A stretch of 64,000 nt of DNA. Source: Pseudosulfitobacter koreensis. GTDB lineage: Bacteria; Pseudomonadota; Alphaproteobacteria; Rhodobacterales; Rhodobacteraceae. The stretch spans positions 1 to 64,000 of the forward strand of contig NZ_JANKJG010000002.1 of the NCBI RefSeq assembly GCF_024733015.1, given 5' to 3'. The notes under the pieces were generated by a model. It was not told the DNA's origin. It did no database searches and was given only the letters and a program-made list of their open reading frames with translations. The translations under genes and the position numbers were made by a program. This document shows, piece by piece, positions 35,351 to 46,465 of the stretch (position 1 is the stretch's first letter; the number at the start of each line of letters is the position of its first letter).

Positions 35351-36166
35351 ATGCGCCATTCGCTGCCTCTTGCACCGCAGTTCTACGTCACCGCTCCGCA
35401 ACCCTGCCCTTATCTCGAGGGCAGGATGGAGCGAAAGCTGTTCACTGCCTTGCAGGGCGAGAATGCGGGCCGACTAAACGACAGCCTGTCGCATCAGGGG
35501 TTTAGACGCTCGCAGAACGTGCTCTACCGGCCATCGTGCACCGATTGCGCGGCCTGCCTGTCGGCGCGGATCAATGTCGCGGCGTTCAAGCCGACCAAAA
35601 GCCAGCGGCGCACGCAGCGGCGCAATGCCGACGTCAGCCGCCGCGCGACATCGCCCTGGGCCACCGAAGCGCAATACGATCTGTTTCGCCATTACCTCGA
35701 CAGCCGCCATGCCGATGGCGGGATGGCCGACATGGACGTGTTCGAGTTCGCCGCGATGATCGAGGAGACGCCGGTGCGCAGCCGGGTCATCGAATACACC
35801 GGCCCCGATCACGATCTGATCGGCACCTGCCTCACGGATGTGCTGTCCGACGGGCTGAGCATGGTCTATTCGTTCTACACTCCCGACATGCCGCGCAACA
35901 GCCTGGGCACCTACCTGATCCTCGACCACATCGAAATCGCCCGCGAGGCGGGGCTGCCCTATGTCTATCTTGGCTACTGGGTGCCGGGCAGTCAGAAGAT
36001 GGGCTATAAATCCAACTTTTCCGGGCTCGAGATCTATGCGGGGGGCAAGTGGAAAAAGCTGAACAATCCCGATGACTACACCCCCGAAACCCATCCGCTG
36101 TCATCCGATCCGATTGCCGAACAGGTCGCCAACATCGCCCTGCCCGACAGCCGCCCGGCACGCTAA
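35351..36166 (+). CDS. bpt: Aspartate/glutamate leucyltransferase
   Basis: 271 residues from ATG 35351 ([22 protein letters not shown]). The ATE-type N-terminus holds the conserved Cys pair region [17 protein letters not shown], and the C-terminal half the GNAT-like [29 protein letters not shown]. Bpt adds leucine to proteins that begin with Asp or Glu, marking them for ClpAP through ClpS (N-end rule). The adaptor is not in the window. nitronate monooxygenase follows in 21 bases. Confidence 0.92.
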   Translation: MRHSLPLAPQFYVTAPQPCPYLEGRMERKLFTALQGENAGRLNDSLSHQGFRRSQNVLYRPSCTDCAACLSARINVAAFKPTKSQRRTQRRNADVSRRATSPWATEAQYDLFRHYLDSRHADGGMADMDVFEFAAMIEETPVRSRVIEYTGPDHDLIGTCLTDVLSDGLSMVYSFYTPDMPRNSLGTYLILDHIEIAREAGLPYVYLGYWVPGSQKMGYKSNFSGLEIYAGGKWKKLNNPDDYTPETHPLSSDPIAEQVANIALPDSRPAR

Positions 36167-36187
36167 GCGACGCGGGCGGGACAGGCC

Positions 36188-37231
36188 ATGACATTCCTCG
36201 ATCAGCTCAATGTCACGCACCCGATCATTCAGGCCCCGATGGCGGGCGTCTCGACCCCGGCGCTGGCGGCTGCGGTGTCGGATGCGGGCGGTTTGGGGTC
36301 AATCGGCGTGGGCGCCACCGACGCCGCAGGCGCGCGCGCGATGATCGACACGATCCGTGCGCTGACCGACCGCGCGTTCAACGTCAACGTCTTCGTCCAC
36401 GCGACACCTACTCCGGATGCGGCGCGCGAGGCGGCGTGGCTTCACGCGATGCGCCCGCTTTTCAATGCCTACGAAGCCGAGCCTCCGACCGGGTTGCGCA
36501 TCATCTATCGCAGCTTTGCCGACGACGATGCCATGTTCGAGATGTTGGTCGAAACGGCACCGCCCGTGGTCAGCTTTCACTTCGGTCTGCCCGATGCCGC
36601 CCGCATCAAGGCGCTAAAGGATGCAGGCTGCGCGCTGATCGCCACGGCCACCAACCTGCGCGAGGCCAAAGCCATCGCTGCGGCAGGCCTCGATGCGATC
36701 ATCGCCCAAGGGATCGAGGCCGGCGGCCATCGCGGCATGTTCGACCCCGACGCTGCCGACGATATGCTCGGCACCTTCGCGCTGACGCGACTGCTGGTCA
36801 AGAACACGTCCCTTCCCGTCATCGCCGCCGGCGGCATCATGGACGGCGCAGGCATCCGCGCGGTGCTGGACCTGGGGGCCGTGGCCGCCCAGCTAGGCAC
36901 CGCCTTCATTGCCTGTCCCGAAAGCAGCGCAGACGAGGCTTACCGCGCCGCCCTCGCAGGCGAGGCCGCACAGCACACCCTGCTGACCAAGGCGATTTCA
37001 GGTCGCCCCGCACGCGCTCTGGCCAACCGGTTCACCGCGTGGGCCAGCCAGACCAAGGCCGCGGTCCCCGACTACCCAATCGCCTATGACGCAGGCAAGG
37101 CCCTGAACGCCGCCGCCAAGGCTGCGGGCGAACACGGCTTCGGCGCGCAATGGGCCGGACAAGGCGCACCCCTCAGCCGTGCAATGCCAGCCGCCGATCT
37201 TGTCGCCTTGCTGCACAGGGAATGCAGCTGA
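36188..37231 (+). CDS. Nitronate monooxygenase (class I-like)
   Basis: 347 residues. An FMN-binding TIM barrel beginning [29 protein letters not shown], with the HFGLP strand, [14 protein letters not shown] (catalytic His region) and [15 protein letters not shown]. The enzyme oxidises propionate-3-nitronate or related toxic nitronates using FMN and oxygen. It follows bpt closely and ends at repeat copy 3. Confidence 0.9.
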   Translation: MTFLDQLNVTHPIIQAPMAGVSTPALAAAVSDAGGLGSIGVGATDAAGARAMIDTIRALTDRAFNVNVFVHATPTPDAAREAAWLHAMRPLFNAYEAEPPTGLRIIYRSFADDDAMFEMLVETAPPVVSFHFGLPDAARIKALKDAGCALIATATNLREAKAIAAAGLDAIIAQGIEAGGHRGMFDPDAADDMLGTFALTRLLVKNTSLPVIAAGGIMDGAGIRAVLDLGAVAAQLGTAFIACPESSADEAYRAALAGEAAQHTLLTKAISGRPARALANRFTAWASQTKAAVPDYPIAYDAGKALNAAAKAAGEHGFGAQWAGQGAPLSRAMPAADLVALLHRECS

Positions 37232-37249
37232 GCACAGGGCTGCCCGCAG

Positions 37250-37298
37250 TTTCTTTTGGCCACAAATATCCCGGAGGTCTGGAGGCAGAGCCTCCAGC
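37250..37298 (+). repeat. Intergenic repeat, copy 3
   Basis: TTTCTTTTGGCC, AAATATCCCGGAGG, then CTGGAGGC-AGA-GCCTCCAG, a perfect eight-base stem (37279-37297). It lies between the convergent nitronate monooxygenase and TRAP permease genes. In the hairpin the G and C bases differ from copies 1 and 2 but remain paired, so the stem is conserved by compensating changes. Confidence 0.75.
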
Positions 37299-37349
37299 AA
37301 TCGCGGCACGCGCCCCCGCCAAGACCAGAGGGCGCGCCGCTCTGTTACC

Positions 37350-39707
<2,358 letters not shown>

Positions 39708-39793
39708 GATATTCTGTCCCTAATCTTTGCGTGCAGGCGGTGTGCGCCCGTCATTTTTATGGTCACTCTTGCAAGTTTCGAAAGGCGCGCGCA

Positions 39794-40762
39794 TCAGTGC
39801 GTGCCCTCATAGGCTTCTTCGCCCGCGCCCAGACTGTCGCGGTCGAGATACCTGTTTTCGGATGTTTCGCCTTCGCGCATCTCGCACCAACTGCGGTAAA
39901 GCGTGGCAATCGCCTGCAACATCACCATGGCGCAGAACAGCACCAGCAGGATCTTGAACAGGAAGTAGCCATTGAAGCCGTTTGGCGAAAAGCCGATGGT
40001 CTCGACGTTCCATTTCAGGATGCGGGCCTTGCGCAGCAGCAGGTCCAGGCTGTCAGAGGCCGAAGGGTTCGGCGTGACCAGGTGGCGCCACAGGAAGTAC
40101 CAGCCGTACATCCAAGTGACGATGGCAAAGGGCATCATGAAGAACACCGCGCCGAACATGTCCACGATCTTCTTGGTGCGGAACTTCGCCCCCGCATAGA
40201 ACAGATCGACCCGCACGTGCCCGCCCTGCACAAAGGTGTAAGCCACGCAAAGGCAGACGACCAAGGCATTGTAAAGCTTCAACTCTTCGCCGAACCACGA
40301 GATGTCGAACTGCACCGGAATGCCAAAGCCGAACGAGATGTCGGGCCGCGTGAAAATACGCTGCATGAAGACGATCACGATCTGCTGGATCACCATCAGC
40401 AGACCGGCCCAGGCAAAGAACCGACCGACCGAGTTGTTCAGCCCCTCGATCACCCGCACGCAGCCCCACATGAAACCGCGATGCCACAGGCCGACGCCGG
40501 TGACGATCAGCAGCAACAGCAGCGTCACGAAGAACAGCTCGACCGAACCGCCGTAATAGATAAAGCGCATCAGCGCCTGCGGGTCGGCCCAGTTCAGCCA
40601 CATGCCGGGGTTCAGCACTGCGGCAAAGAGGTTGTAGACCGCCTCGAGCAGGTTGCCGAAAATGAACTGTAACAGTCCGCCGTCCTGAAACTTGTCGAGA
40701 CAGCTCAGCTCTGCGCCTTCTGCCGCCCGGAAAAATCCCTCGCAGGTCACTTCGTTTTCCAT
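39794..40762 (-). CDS. TRAP transporter small permease, enlarged form
   Basis: 322 residues, with GAGGG before ATG 40762. Four core helices as in DctQ (LFAAVLNPG..., VIEGLNNSVGRFFAWAGLLMVIQQIVIVFMQRI, YNALVVCLCVAYTFVQGGHVRVDLFY, FMMPFAIVTWMYGWYFLW) plus added loops; ordinary DctQ proteins are near 170-200 residues. It supports the large permease. Located between the solute-binding gene and the large permease. Confidence 0.88.
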   Translation of the reverse strand: MENEVTCEGFFRAAEGAELSCLDKFQDGGLLQFIFGNLLEAVYNLFAAVLNPGMWLNWADPQALMRFIYYGGSVELFFVTLLLLLIVTGVGLWHRGFMWGCVRVIEGLNNSVGRFFAWAGLLMVIQQIVIVFMQRIFTRPDISFGFGIPVQFDISWFGEELKLYNALVVCLCVAYTFVQGGHVRVDLFYAGAKFRTKKIVDMFGAVFFMMPFAIVTWMYGWYFLWRHLVTPNPSASDSLDLLLRKARILKWNVETIGFSPNGFNGYFLFKILLVLFCAMVMLQAIATLYRSWCEMREGETSENRYLDRDSLGAGEEAYEGTH

Positions 40763-40840
40763 CGTTCACAGCCCTCCTCGGTTGGCTTGTCGTAACGCTG
40801 CCTGCACGCCGGACGTCTCGCCGGATTTGCAGGGGTGCCG

Positions 40841-40899
40841 TCCGGACCCGCGCGCGCGGGCCGGATGCAGATCAGGGGGCCGCGCATGGCACGGCCCCC
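40841..40899 (-). terminator. Two hairpins between dctP and the permease genes
   Basis: TCCGG-CCCGC pairs with GCGGG-CCGGA (40841-40865), and GGGGGCCG (40875-40882) pairs with CGGCCCCC (40892-40899). No T run follows. Because the binding protein must outnumber the permease, such hairpins commonly act as partial terminators or stabilise the upstream dctP message. Confidence 0.6.
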
Positions 40900-40921
40900 G
40901 AAGTGTCGGATCGGCTTTGGC

Positions 40922-42010
40922 TTAGCCCTGGTTCAGCACGCGCTGACGCTGTTCGACATAGAAGGCGTCGGATTTCTGCAGCCATTCGGCCGAAGATCTC
41001 AGCGACTCTTCAAAGCTGCCGCGGATGTCCGCGAACAGGGTGTCATCCATGTTCTCGTCCATCACCTCTTTCGAGGCGGTGCCGAAGGCATCCCAGACGT
41101 CGTCGGGGAACTGCATGGTCTTCACGCCCTGCTGTTGCAGACGCGCCAGCGCCGCACCGTTGTTGGCCAGCGTTTCGGCCAGACCCGTGTGCGTGGTCGC
41201 CATCGCGGAATATTCGATGATCTTCTGCTGGGCAGGTGTCAGATCGTTGAACACATCCAGGTTGACCGACGCGGTCAGACCCGAGCCCGGCTCGTGGAAA
41301 CCGGCGGTGTAGTAGATCTTGGCGACTTCCTGGAAACCGGCGCGTTCGTCCGCAAAGGGTCCGACCCACTCCAGACCGTCCAGCGCGCCCGAGGACAACG
41401 CCTGGTAAAGCTCGCCGCCGGGGATGTTCTGAACCGATGCGCCCAGCTTGCCCAGCACCTTGCCGCCAAGGCCGGGCATGCGGAATTTCAGACCGTTGAA
41501 GTCGGCAGCCGAGTTGATTTCCTTGCGGAACCAGCCACCGGACTGCGAACCCGAGTTGCCGGCCAGGAACATCTTCATGTTGAAGATTTCACCGACCTGA
41601 TTGTGCAGCTCATGGCCGCCGCCGTGCAGATACCAGTTGGTCAGTTCCTGCGCTGTGCCGCCGAAGGGCACGGCGGTGAAGTATGCAAGACCAGGGTGCT
41701 GGCCGATGAAGTAGTAGTCAGCCGCGTGATAGATGTCGGCCTGACCGGAAGAGACGGCATCGAACACTTCGAAGGCACCGACCAGCTCGCCAGGCGCTTT
41801 CTTCTCGATGGTCAGATTGCCATCGGACATCTCGTCGACCATCGTGTTGAAATAGGTCGCAGCATCGTCCAGCACGGCAAAGCCGCGCGGCCACGAGGTC
41901 ACCATTGTCAGTGTACGTTTGCCCTGCGCGTAAAGCGGTGCGGCCAGCGTGGTTGCGGCAGCGGCAGAGCCGCCCAACGCAGACGTCTTCAGAAATGAAC
42001 GACGGTCCAT
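40922..42010 (-). CDS. TRAP transporter solute-binding protein, TakP-like
   Basis: 362 residues from ATG 42010, behind GGAGGAGA. Tat signal MDRRSFLKTSALGGSAAAAT with RRSFLK and cleavage near AAPLYA. The DctP fold includes LTMVTSWPRGFAVLDDAATYF, DAVSSGQADIYHAADYYF and SSGALDGLEWVGPFADERAG; the E-W pair and nearby Gln/Arg resemble the TakP site that binds Na+ and a 2-oxo acid. Substrate is inferred to be a small 2-oxo acid or carboxylate. Divergent from the sensor kinase gene. Confidence 0.88.
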   Translation of the reverse strand: MDRRSFLKTSALGGSAAAATTLAAPLYAQGKRTLTMVTSWPRGFAVLDDAATYFNTMVDEMSDGNLTIEKKAPGELVGAFEVFDAVSSGQADIYHAADYYFIGQHPGLAYFTAVPFGGTAQELTNWYLHGGGHELHNQVGEIFNMKMFLAGNSGSQSGGWFRKEINSAADFNGLKFRMPGLGGKVLGKLGASVQNIPGGELYQALSSGALDGLEWVGPFADERAGFQEVAKIYYTAGFHEPGSGLTASVNLDVFNDLTPAQQKIIEYSAMATTHTGLAETLANNGAALARLQQQGVKTMQFPDDVWDAFGTASKEVMDENMDDTLFADIRGSFEESLRSSAEWLQKSDAFYVEQRQRVLNQG

Positions 42011-42114
42011 AGTTTCTCCTCCCAAAGTTTATGTGACGACCGCTCGGTTGTGAATGCAGGCGGCCGCTCGCGTGTCGGTAACCCTACGCAGACGCGTTTG
42101 AAATGGAATACCAA

Positions 42115-42125
42115 GTACTACGTAC
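42115..42125. promoter_or_regulatory. Candidate operator in the TRAP/kinase divergent gap
   Basis: GTACTACGTAC (42115-42125) holds two GTAC palindromes three bases apart, between the divergent dctP and sensor kinase genes. NarL-type regulators bind short inverted motifs, so this may be the site of the regulator encoded at 43732. No promoter boxes are clear in the 42026-42259 gap. Confidence 0.35.
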
Positions 42126-42259
42126 CGACATCACTTGACCCGTCAAAAGACTGTCCTGACGGCGATTTTTCGATGAATTTTAGACGAATATCGGCACCCG
42201 CCCCCCTGCGGGCTGCCTGCGCCCTATGATTCGCAACAGAATCCGCTTATCGAATCACG

Positions 42260-43735
42260 ATGCTGCGTCTTTGGTCCCGCCTTTCCCTGAGCTATGCGCA
42301 AAAGCTGTCGCTGATCGCGGCGGTTCCGGTCGTGCTGGCGATGACCGCGATTGCCATTCTGGTGACCTTGCAGTCGCGCGCGCTGGCCGACCGCGAGATA
42401 CGCGCGCTGGAACTTCAGCTGATCGAGGCCAAGAAGGCAGAGCTGCGCAATTACGTGACGCAGGCGCGCAACGGGTTCTATTTCGTCTACGGCAGTGCTG
42501 CCCCCGATGACGAGGCCGCAAAGCAGCAGGTCAAACAGATCCTGTCCGCGATGATCTATGGCCGCGAGGGGTTCTTTTTCGTCTACGACTATGACGGCAC
42601 CAGCCTGGTCAGCCCGCGCCAGACCGACCGCATCGGCACCAACTGGCTGGACCAGACCGACAGCGAAGGCACACCGGTGGTGCGCGACCTGATCGACATC
42701 GCGCGCCAGGGTGACGGTTACCTGACCCATCTGTGGCCCAAGCCCTCGACCGGGGAAGAGGCGCGGATGATCTCATACGTGACATCGTTCCCAAGCTGGC
42801 AGTGGGCCGTGGGCACCGGCGTCTTCATCGACGATGTGCTGACCACCGTGGCCACCTCGCGCGCCGAGGTGCAGGCGCGGGTGCGGCGCACCTTTGTCTA
42901 TATCACGGTGATCGCGCTGCTGGCGGTGCTGCTGGTCTTCGGCTCGGGCATGGTGATCAACGCGCGCGAACGCAGGTTGGCCGACGCCAAGCTGAAACGC
43001 CTGACCCAGCGCGTGTTCGACGCACAGGAAGAGGAACGCGGGCGCGTCGCGCGCGAATTGCATGACGGGATCAGCCAGATTCTCGTCGGCGTGCGCTTTG
43101 CACTGGATATCGCGCGGCGACGGCTGAAATCGGGGGCCACCGAAACGGCGGAAACCTCTTTGGACCAAGGCATCGACAACCTGGTCAGCGCCATATCAGA
43201 GGTGCGCCGGATCAGCCGCGACCTGCGCCCCGGCGTGCTGGACGATCTGGGCCTTGGGCCTGCGCTGATGGCGCTGACCAGCGATTTCCAGACCCGCACC
43301 GGGGTCAGCACCACGTTCAACACCGTGGTCTTCCGCAACCGGCTGGACCCCAACGCCAAGATCGCGCTCTACCGCATCGCCCAGGAGGCGCTGACCAATA
43401 TCGAGCGCCATTCCGGTGCCACGCAGGTCGCCGTCGATCTGCGCGGCCACCGGCGGGGCGCGACGCTACGCATCACCGACAACGGCTGCGGTATCTCGCG
43501 CGCCACCCGTGGCCCCTCCGCCGACCAGCGCGGCATCGGCCTGCGCAACATGCAAGAACGGATCGAACAGCTGGACGGCACCTTGCGGATCACGTCGTCG
43601 CGCGGCAAGAACCTGCCCGACAGCGATGCGACCACCTCCGGCACCACGGTCGAGGCCACCGTGCCGCTGTCGCACCTGCTGCCGCCCGATCCCCATTCCG
43701 CCCCCGAACACCCTTCTGAAAAGATGCAAGCATGA
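42260..43735 (+). CDS. Cache-domain sensor histidine kinase (NarL system)
   Basis: 491 residues. TM1 about 15-37, a periplasmic Cache domain at 40-200 (EGFFFVYDYDGTSLVSPRQ; SFPSWQWAVGTGVFIDDV), TM2 about 211-232, then a HisKA_3 dimerisation domain with H268 in RVARELHDGISQILVGV, and a HATPase domain with IAQEALTNIERHS (N box) and DNGCG/GIGLRNM. It likely senses the TRAP substrate or a related carboxylate and phosphorylates the response regulator next to it, whose gene overlaps by four bases. Confidence 0.9.
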   Translation: MLRLWSRLSLSYAQKLSLIAAVPVVLAMTAIAILVTLQSRALADREIRALELQLIEAKKAELRNYVTQARNGFYFVYGSAAPDDEAAKQQVKQILSAMIYGREGFFFVYDYDGTSLVSPRQTDRIGTNWLDQTDSEGTPVVRDLIDIARQGDGYLTHLWPKPSTGEEARMISYVTSFPSWQWAVGTGVFIDDVLTTVATSRAEVQARVRRTFVYITVIALLAVLLVFGSGMVINARERRLADAKLKRLTQRVFDAQEEERGRVARELHDGISQILVGVRFALDIARRRLKSGATETAETSLDQGIDNLVSAISEVRRISRDLRPGVLDDLGLGPALMALTSDFQTRTGVSTTFNTVVFRNRLDPNAKIALYRIAQEALTNIERHSGATQVAVDLRGHRRGATLRITDNGCGISRATRGPSADQRGIGLRNMQERIEQLDGTLRITSSRGKNLPDSDATTSGTTVEATVPLSHLLPPDPHSAPEHPSEKMQA

Positions 43736-44388
43736 CAGATCAAACACCCCTGCCCCGTCCCGTCCGCGTTCTGGTGGTCGACGATCACCCGATGGTCGCC
43801 CAAGGCATCCAGACCATTCTGGAAAGCTATGACGATCTGCTGGTCGTGGGCTCGTTGGGCAACGGGCGCGACGTGATCGACCAACTGGACACGCTGAAGC
43901 CCGACGTGATCCTTATGGATCTGAACATGCCGGAAATGGGTGGGCTGACCGCGACCGAACTGGTGCTGGAGCGCAGCCCCGACACCGCCGTTCTGATCCT
44001 GTCGATGCACGATAGCCCCGAATACATCGCCTCGGCGCTGGACCACGGCGCGCGCGGCTATGTGCTCAAGGATGTGCCCACCGAAGAGATCAAGGACGCC
44101 ATCGACGCCGTGATGCGCGGCGAGCGGTATCTGTGCACCGGCGCCAAAGGCTCGATCGAGCCGAAGCCGGGCGATCTTCGCGTGTCGCTGACGGGGCGTG
44201 AACAGACGATCCTGTTGCAACTGGCGCAGGGCATGACGAACAAGGACGTGGCCCGTGATCTGGACATCTCGGTGCGCACGGTCGAGACGCACCGCAAGAA
44301 CATCAAGCGCAAGCTGGGCATTTCCAGCACTGCCGGTCTGACCCGCTATGCGATGGAGCATGGCGTGCTGCAAGGCACCGGACGCTAG
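43732..44388 (+). CDS. NarL/FixJ-type response regulator
   Basis: 218 residues. Receiver domain with D18, D19 (VVDDHP), phosphorylated Asp63 (LMDLNMP), Lys near VLKDVP, then a LuxR-type helix-turn-helix (LTGREQTILLQLAQGMTNKDVARDLDISVRTVETHRKNIKRKLG). It overlaps the kinase gene by ATGA. Adjacent TRAP genes are its most likely target. Confidence 0.93.
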   Translation: MTDQTPLPRPVRVLVVDDHPMVAQGIQTILESYDDLLVVGSLGNGRDVIDQLDTLKPDVILMDLNMPEMGGLTATELVLERSPDTAVLILSMHDSPEYIASALDHGARGYVLKDVPTEEIKDAIDAVMRGERYLCTGAKGSIEPKPGDLRVSLTGREQTILLQLAQGMTNKDVARDLDISVRTVETHRKNIKRKLGISSTAGLTRYAMEHGVLQGTGR

Positions 44389-44494
44389 GATTGTCCGGGC
44401 GCTGACTGCCCCTGACTGCTGCCCCCCGTCGATCCTGCACAGCTCCCGTGCGCGCGCCCGCTGTTATGCGGAGCGTTCGCACGATTCAACCATA

Positions 44495-44514
44495 AGGTAG
44501 GGATTTCCTCACCT
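44495..44514. promoter_or_regulatory. Palindrome upstream of the peroxidase gene
   Basis: AGGTAGGGA and TCCTCACCT form a 20-base imperfect palindrome (two mismatches per arm), 117 bases before the peroxidase start and 107 bases after the regulator gene. A short related pattern, CCATA-GG, repeats at 44522. It may be an operator for the peroxidase, possibly of the NarL-type regulator. Confidence 0.4.
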
Positions 44515-44630
44515 GATCGACCATAGGGTTGTATGGTACACAGACTATACGGGAACAATTTTACTTAAAATCTTCGAATTTTTTCCACCGAATTACCCCC
44601 GTTAAAGCAATTTATTCAAAGGAGATCACA

Positions 44631-46136
44631 ATGACCGTTTCGCACGGCCTATCAGGCTATGATGCTTTCGTCCTTGAATGCGCGAACACATCCCCCGCCC
44701 CGCTTCCTCAGGCATTTGGCCGCCTGGGACCCCGTAACGAGCTTTCGGGCATAGGCCCCGATGGCAAACCCTTTGACGACCAGTCGGTGCAAAAGGCCTT
44801 TACCAAGGCGCTTGACGACATGCTGGACGAAGACGACCCCGACGGGCCGGCCGCGGCGGGCATGACGTTCTTTGGCCAGTTCATCGACCACGACGTCACG
44901 CTCGACACCCAAAGCGCCATCGGCACGCGCATCGACCCGCGTTCGATCCGCAATGTGCGCACGCCTGCTCTGGATCTGGACTGCGTTTATGGCGACGGCA
45001 ACGAGGCGTCGCCCTATCTGTATCACCCCGACCACTCGGGGTTCCTGCTGTTCGGGACCAAGGACAACGCCCGCGATCTGGCGCGCAACAGCCATGGCAC
45101 GGCGCTGATCGGGGACATGCGCAATGACGAGAACCAGATCCTCAGCCAGCTTCAGGGTGCGTTCGTGTGCATGCACAACATCCTGATGACAGCCCTGCAA
45201 GAAGACGCGCACCTGGTCCCTGCGGCCTTTGAGGGCATTCGCGCGCAGGCGATCACCGAAGGATACAAACCCTCGGAACATCCCTTTCAGGCCGCGCGGC
45301 GTATCTTGCGGCTGCATTACCAATGGATGGTGCTGAACGATTTCCTGCCAGCATTCGTCGATGCCGACGTGCTCAAGTCTGTCCGCAAGGCCTTTGCCGA
45401 AGGCAGGTTGCCCAAACCCTTCACCGAAGACAGCCCGATCATGCCGATCGAGTTTTCCGGCGCCGCCTATCGCTTTGGCCACGCCACGGTGCAGAACGAC
45501 TATGAGCTGAACGGCACCTCTGGCGATGTGAAGCTGTTCGACATGATGCGCAAGGAATTCCACTCGCGGCCCGAAGAGCTGAACATCGAATTTTCGCGGC
45601 TGTTCGACTTTCCCGGCAATTCCAAGTTTCAGAAGGCACGGCCCATCGGGCGCAAACTTGCCGGGTCGATCTTCAACCTGCATTTTATCGGCGAAAAGCT
45701 GAAGATCGCAGGCAAGGAGTTGAGCATCGAGGACAGCCGCAAGCTGCCGCATCGCAATATCTTTCGCGACCGCATGACGCTGGAGCTGCCTTCGGGCCAG
45801 CAAATGGCGCGCCTGATGCACACCGCAGAAATCCCGGCACCCAAGGAATTGAGCGACCATGGCATCACCAAGACACCGCTGTGGTACTATTGTCTGCACG
45901 AGGGCGAAAAGCACGGCGGCAAACTCGGCCCCGTGGGCGGGACCATCGTGGCGGGCACCCTGATGCGGCTTTTGGTGCTGGACGCGGATTCGATCCTCTG
46001 CTCGACGCATGACTTCAAGCCGTGGACAACGCTAGGTGCGGCTCAGGATGGCAACTTCTCGCTCGGGCACATGCTGGCCTGCGTCGAGGCAGGCCGCGAC
46101 AGTATCGCCCATGCAAGCGACCTGATCACCGGCTGA
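44631..46136 (+). CDS. Animal-type haem peroxidase (peroxidase-cyclooxygenase superfamily)
   Basis: 501 residues from ATG 44631, with AAGGAGATCACA directly before it. FFGQFIDHDVTLD has the distal His87 with Asp86; R164-N-D-E167 in GDMRNDENQ matches the distal Arg and the Glu/Asp pair (Asp86, Glu167) that form ester bonds to haem in mammalian peroxidases; the proximal His is H284 in AYRFGHATV. No signal peptide and no RTX repeats, unlike the large secreted peroxidases of some roseobacters. It may oxidise halides or organics with H2O2; the substrate is unknown. Followed by a strong terminator. Confidence 0.9.
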   Translation: MTVSHGLSGYDAFVLECANTSPAPLPQAFGRLGPRNELSGIGPDGKPFDDQSVQKAFTKALDDMLDEDDPDGPAAAGMTFFGQFIDHDVTLDTQSAIGTRIDPRSIRNVRTPALDLDCVYGDGNEASPYLYHPDHSGFLLFGTKDNARDLARNSHGTALIGDMRNDENQILSQLQGAFVCMHNILMTALQEDAHLVPAAFEGIRAQAITEGYKPSEHPFQAARRILRLHYQWMVLNDFLPAFVDADVLKSVRKAFAEGRLPKPFTEDSPIMPIEFSGAAYRFGHATVQNDYELNGTSGDVKLFDMMRKEFHSRPEELNIEFSRLFDFPGNSKFQKARPIGRKLAGSIFNLHFIGEKLKIAGKELSIEDSRKLPHRNIFRDRMTLELPSGQQMARLMHTAEIPAPKELSDHGITKTPLWYYCLHEGEKHGGKLGPVGGTIVAGTLMRLLVLDADSILCSTHDFKPWTTLGAAQDGNFSLGHMLACVEAGRDSIAHASDLITG

Positions 46137-46152
46137 TTTTTCCTGACCAGAC

Positions 46153-46185
46153 GGGCGCGGGGACCGATCCCGCGCCCATTTTTTT
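46153..46185 (+). terminator. Terminator after the haem peroxidase gene
   Basis: GGGCGCGGG (46153-46161) pairs perfectly with CCCGCGCCC (46169-46177), seven-base loop, then ATTTTTTT. The following stretch to 46270 is AT-rich and holds no gene. Confidence 0.9.
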
Positions 46186-46270
46186 CCAAAACATCGAAAT
46201 TTCTCGCCTTCGCGCAACTTTCATAAAGAATTTTATGCTCTCTGCGACATTATTTCCCGCCGATTGACTG

Positions 46271-46299
46271 TTGACGCTCCCGACAACCGCTCATAATGT
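46271..46299 (+). promoter_or_regulatory. ilvBN promoter
   Basis: TTGACG (46271-46276), a 17-base spacer and TAATGT (46294-46299) are a near-consensus sigma-70 promoter. Transcription would start near 46306, giving a leader of about 160 bases before ilvB. Confidence 0.75.
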
Positions 46300-46328
46300 C
46301 CCGAAACGCACTTGAGAGGACCCAAGAC

Positions 46329-46376
46329 ATGGCTGATGTCGTCGTCATCGTAGGATCAACGCACATGGGCCGGTAA
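46329..46376 (+). CDS. Leader peptide of the ilvBN attenuator
   Basis: ATG 46329 to TAA 46376 encodes [15 protein letters not shown], 15 residues, with GAGAGGA eight bases upstream. Codons 4-8 are Val-Val-Val-Ile-Val (GTC GTC GTC ATC GTA), the control codons expected when charged Val- and Ile-tRNA are sensed. It precedes a terminator hairpin and then ilvB, whose product makes precursors of valine, isoleucine and leucine. Confidence 0.85.
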   Translation: MADVVVIVGSTHMGR

Positions 46377-46427
46377 CGGTAGACCAGAATTCGACCCATG
46401 TGCCCCCGCCAAAACGGGGGTTTTTTT
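46361..46427 (+). terminator. Transcription attenuator of ilvBN
   Basis: A perfect nine-base stem GCACATGGG (46361-46369) with CCCATGTGC (46395-46403) uses the last codons of the leader peptide. It is followed at once by the intrinsic terminator CCCCCG (46403-46408) with CGGGGG (46415-46420) and seven T. A ribosome at the leader stop would cover the first arm; one stalled at the Val codons would leave it free. The two hairpins share only base 46403, so the exact switch is not settled by hand folding. Confidence 0.8.
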
Positions 46428-46465
46428 ATGTGCGCAAGACAGTATGGCGTAACCGGAGTAGAGCT

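Noticed and set aside
44529..44630. Longer N-terminus of the haem peroxidase from an in-frame upstream ATG
   Set aside because: The strong AAGGAG directly before ATG 44631 and the AT-rich, non-coding character of the upstream stretch favour the shorter protein.
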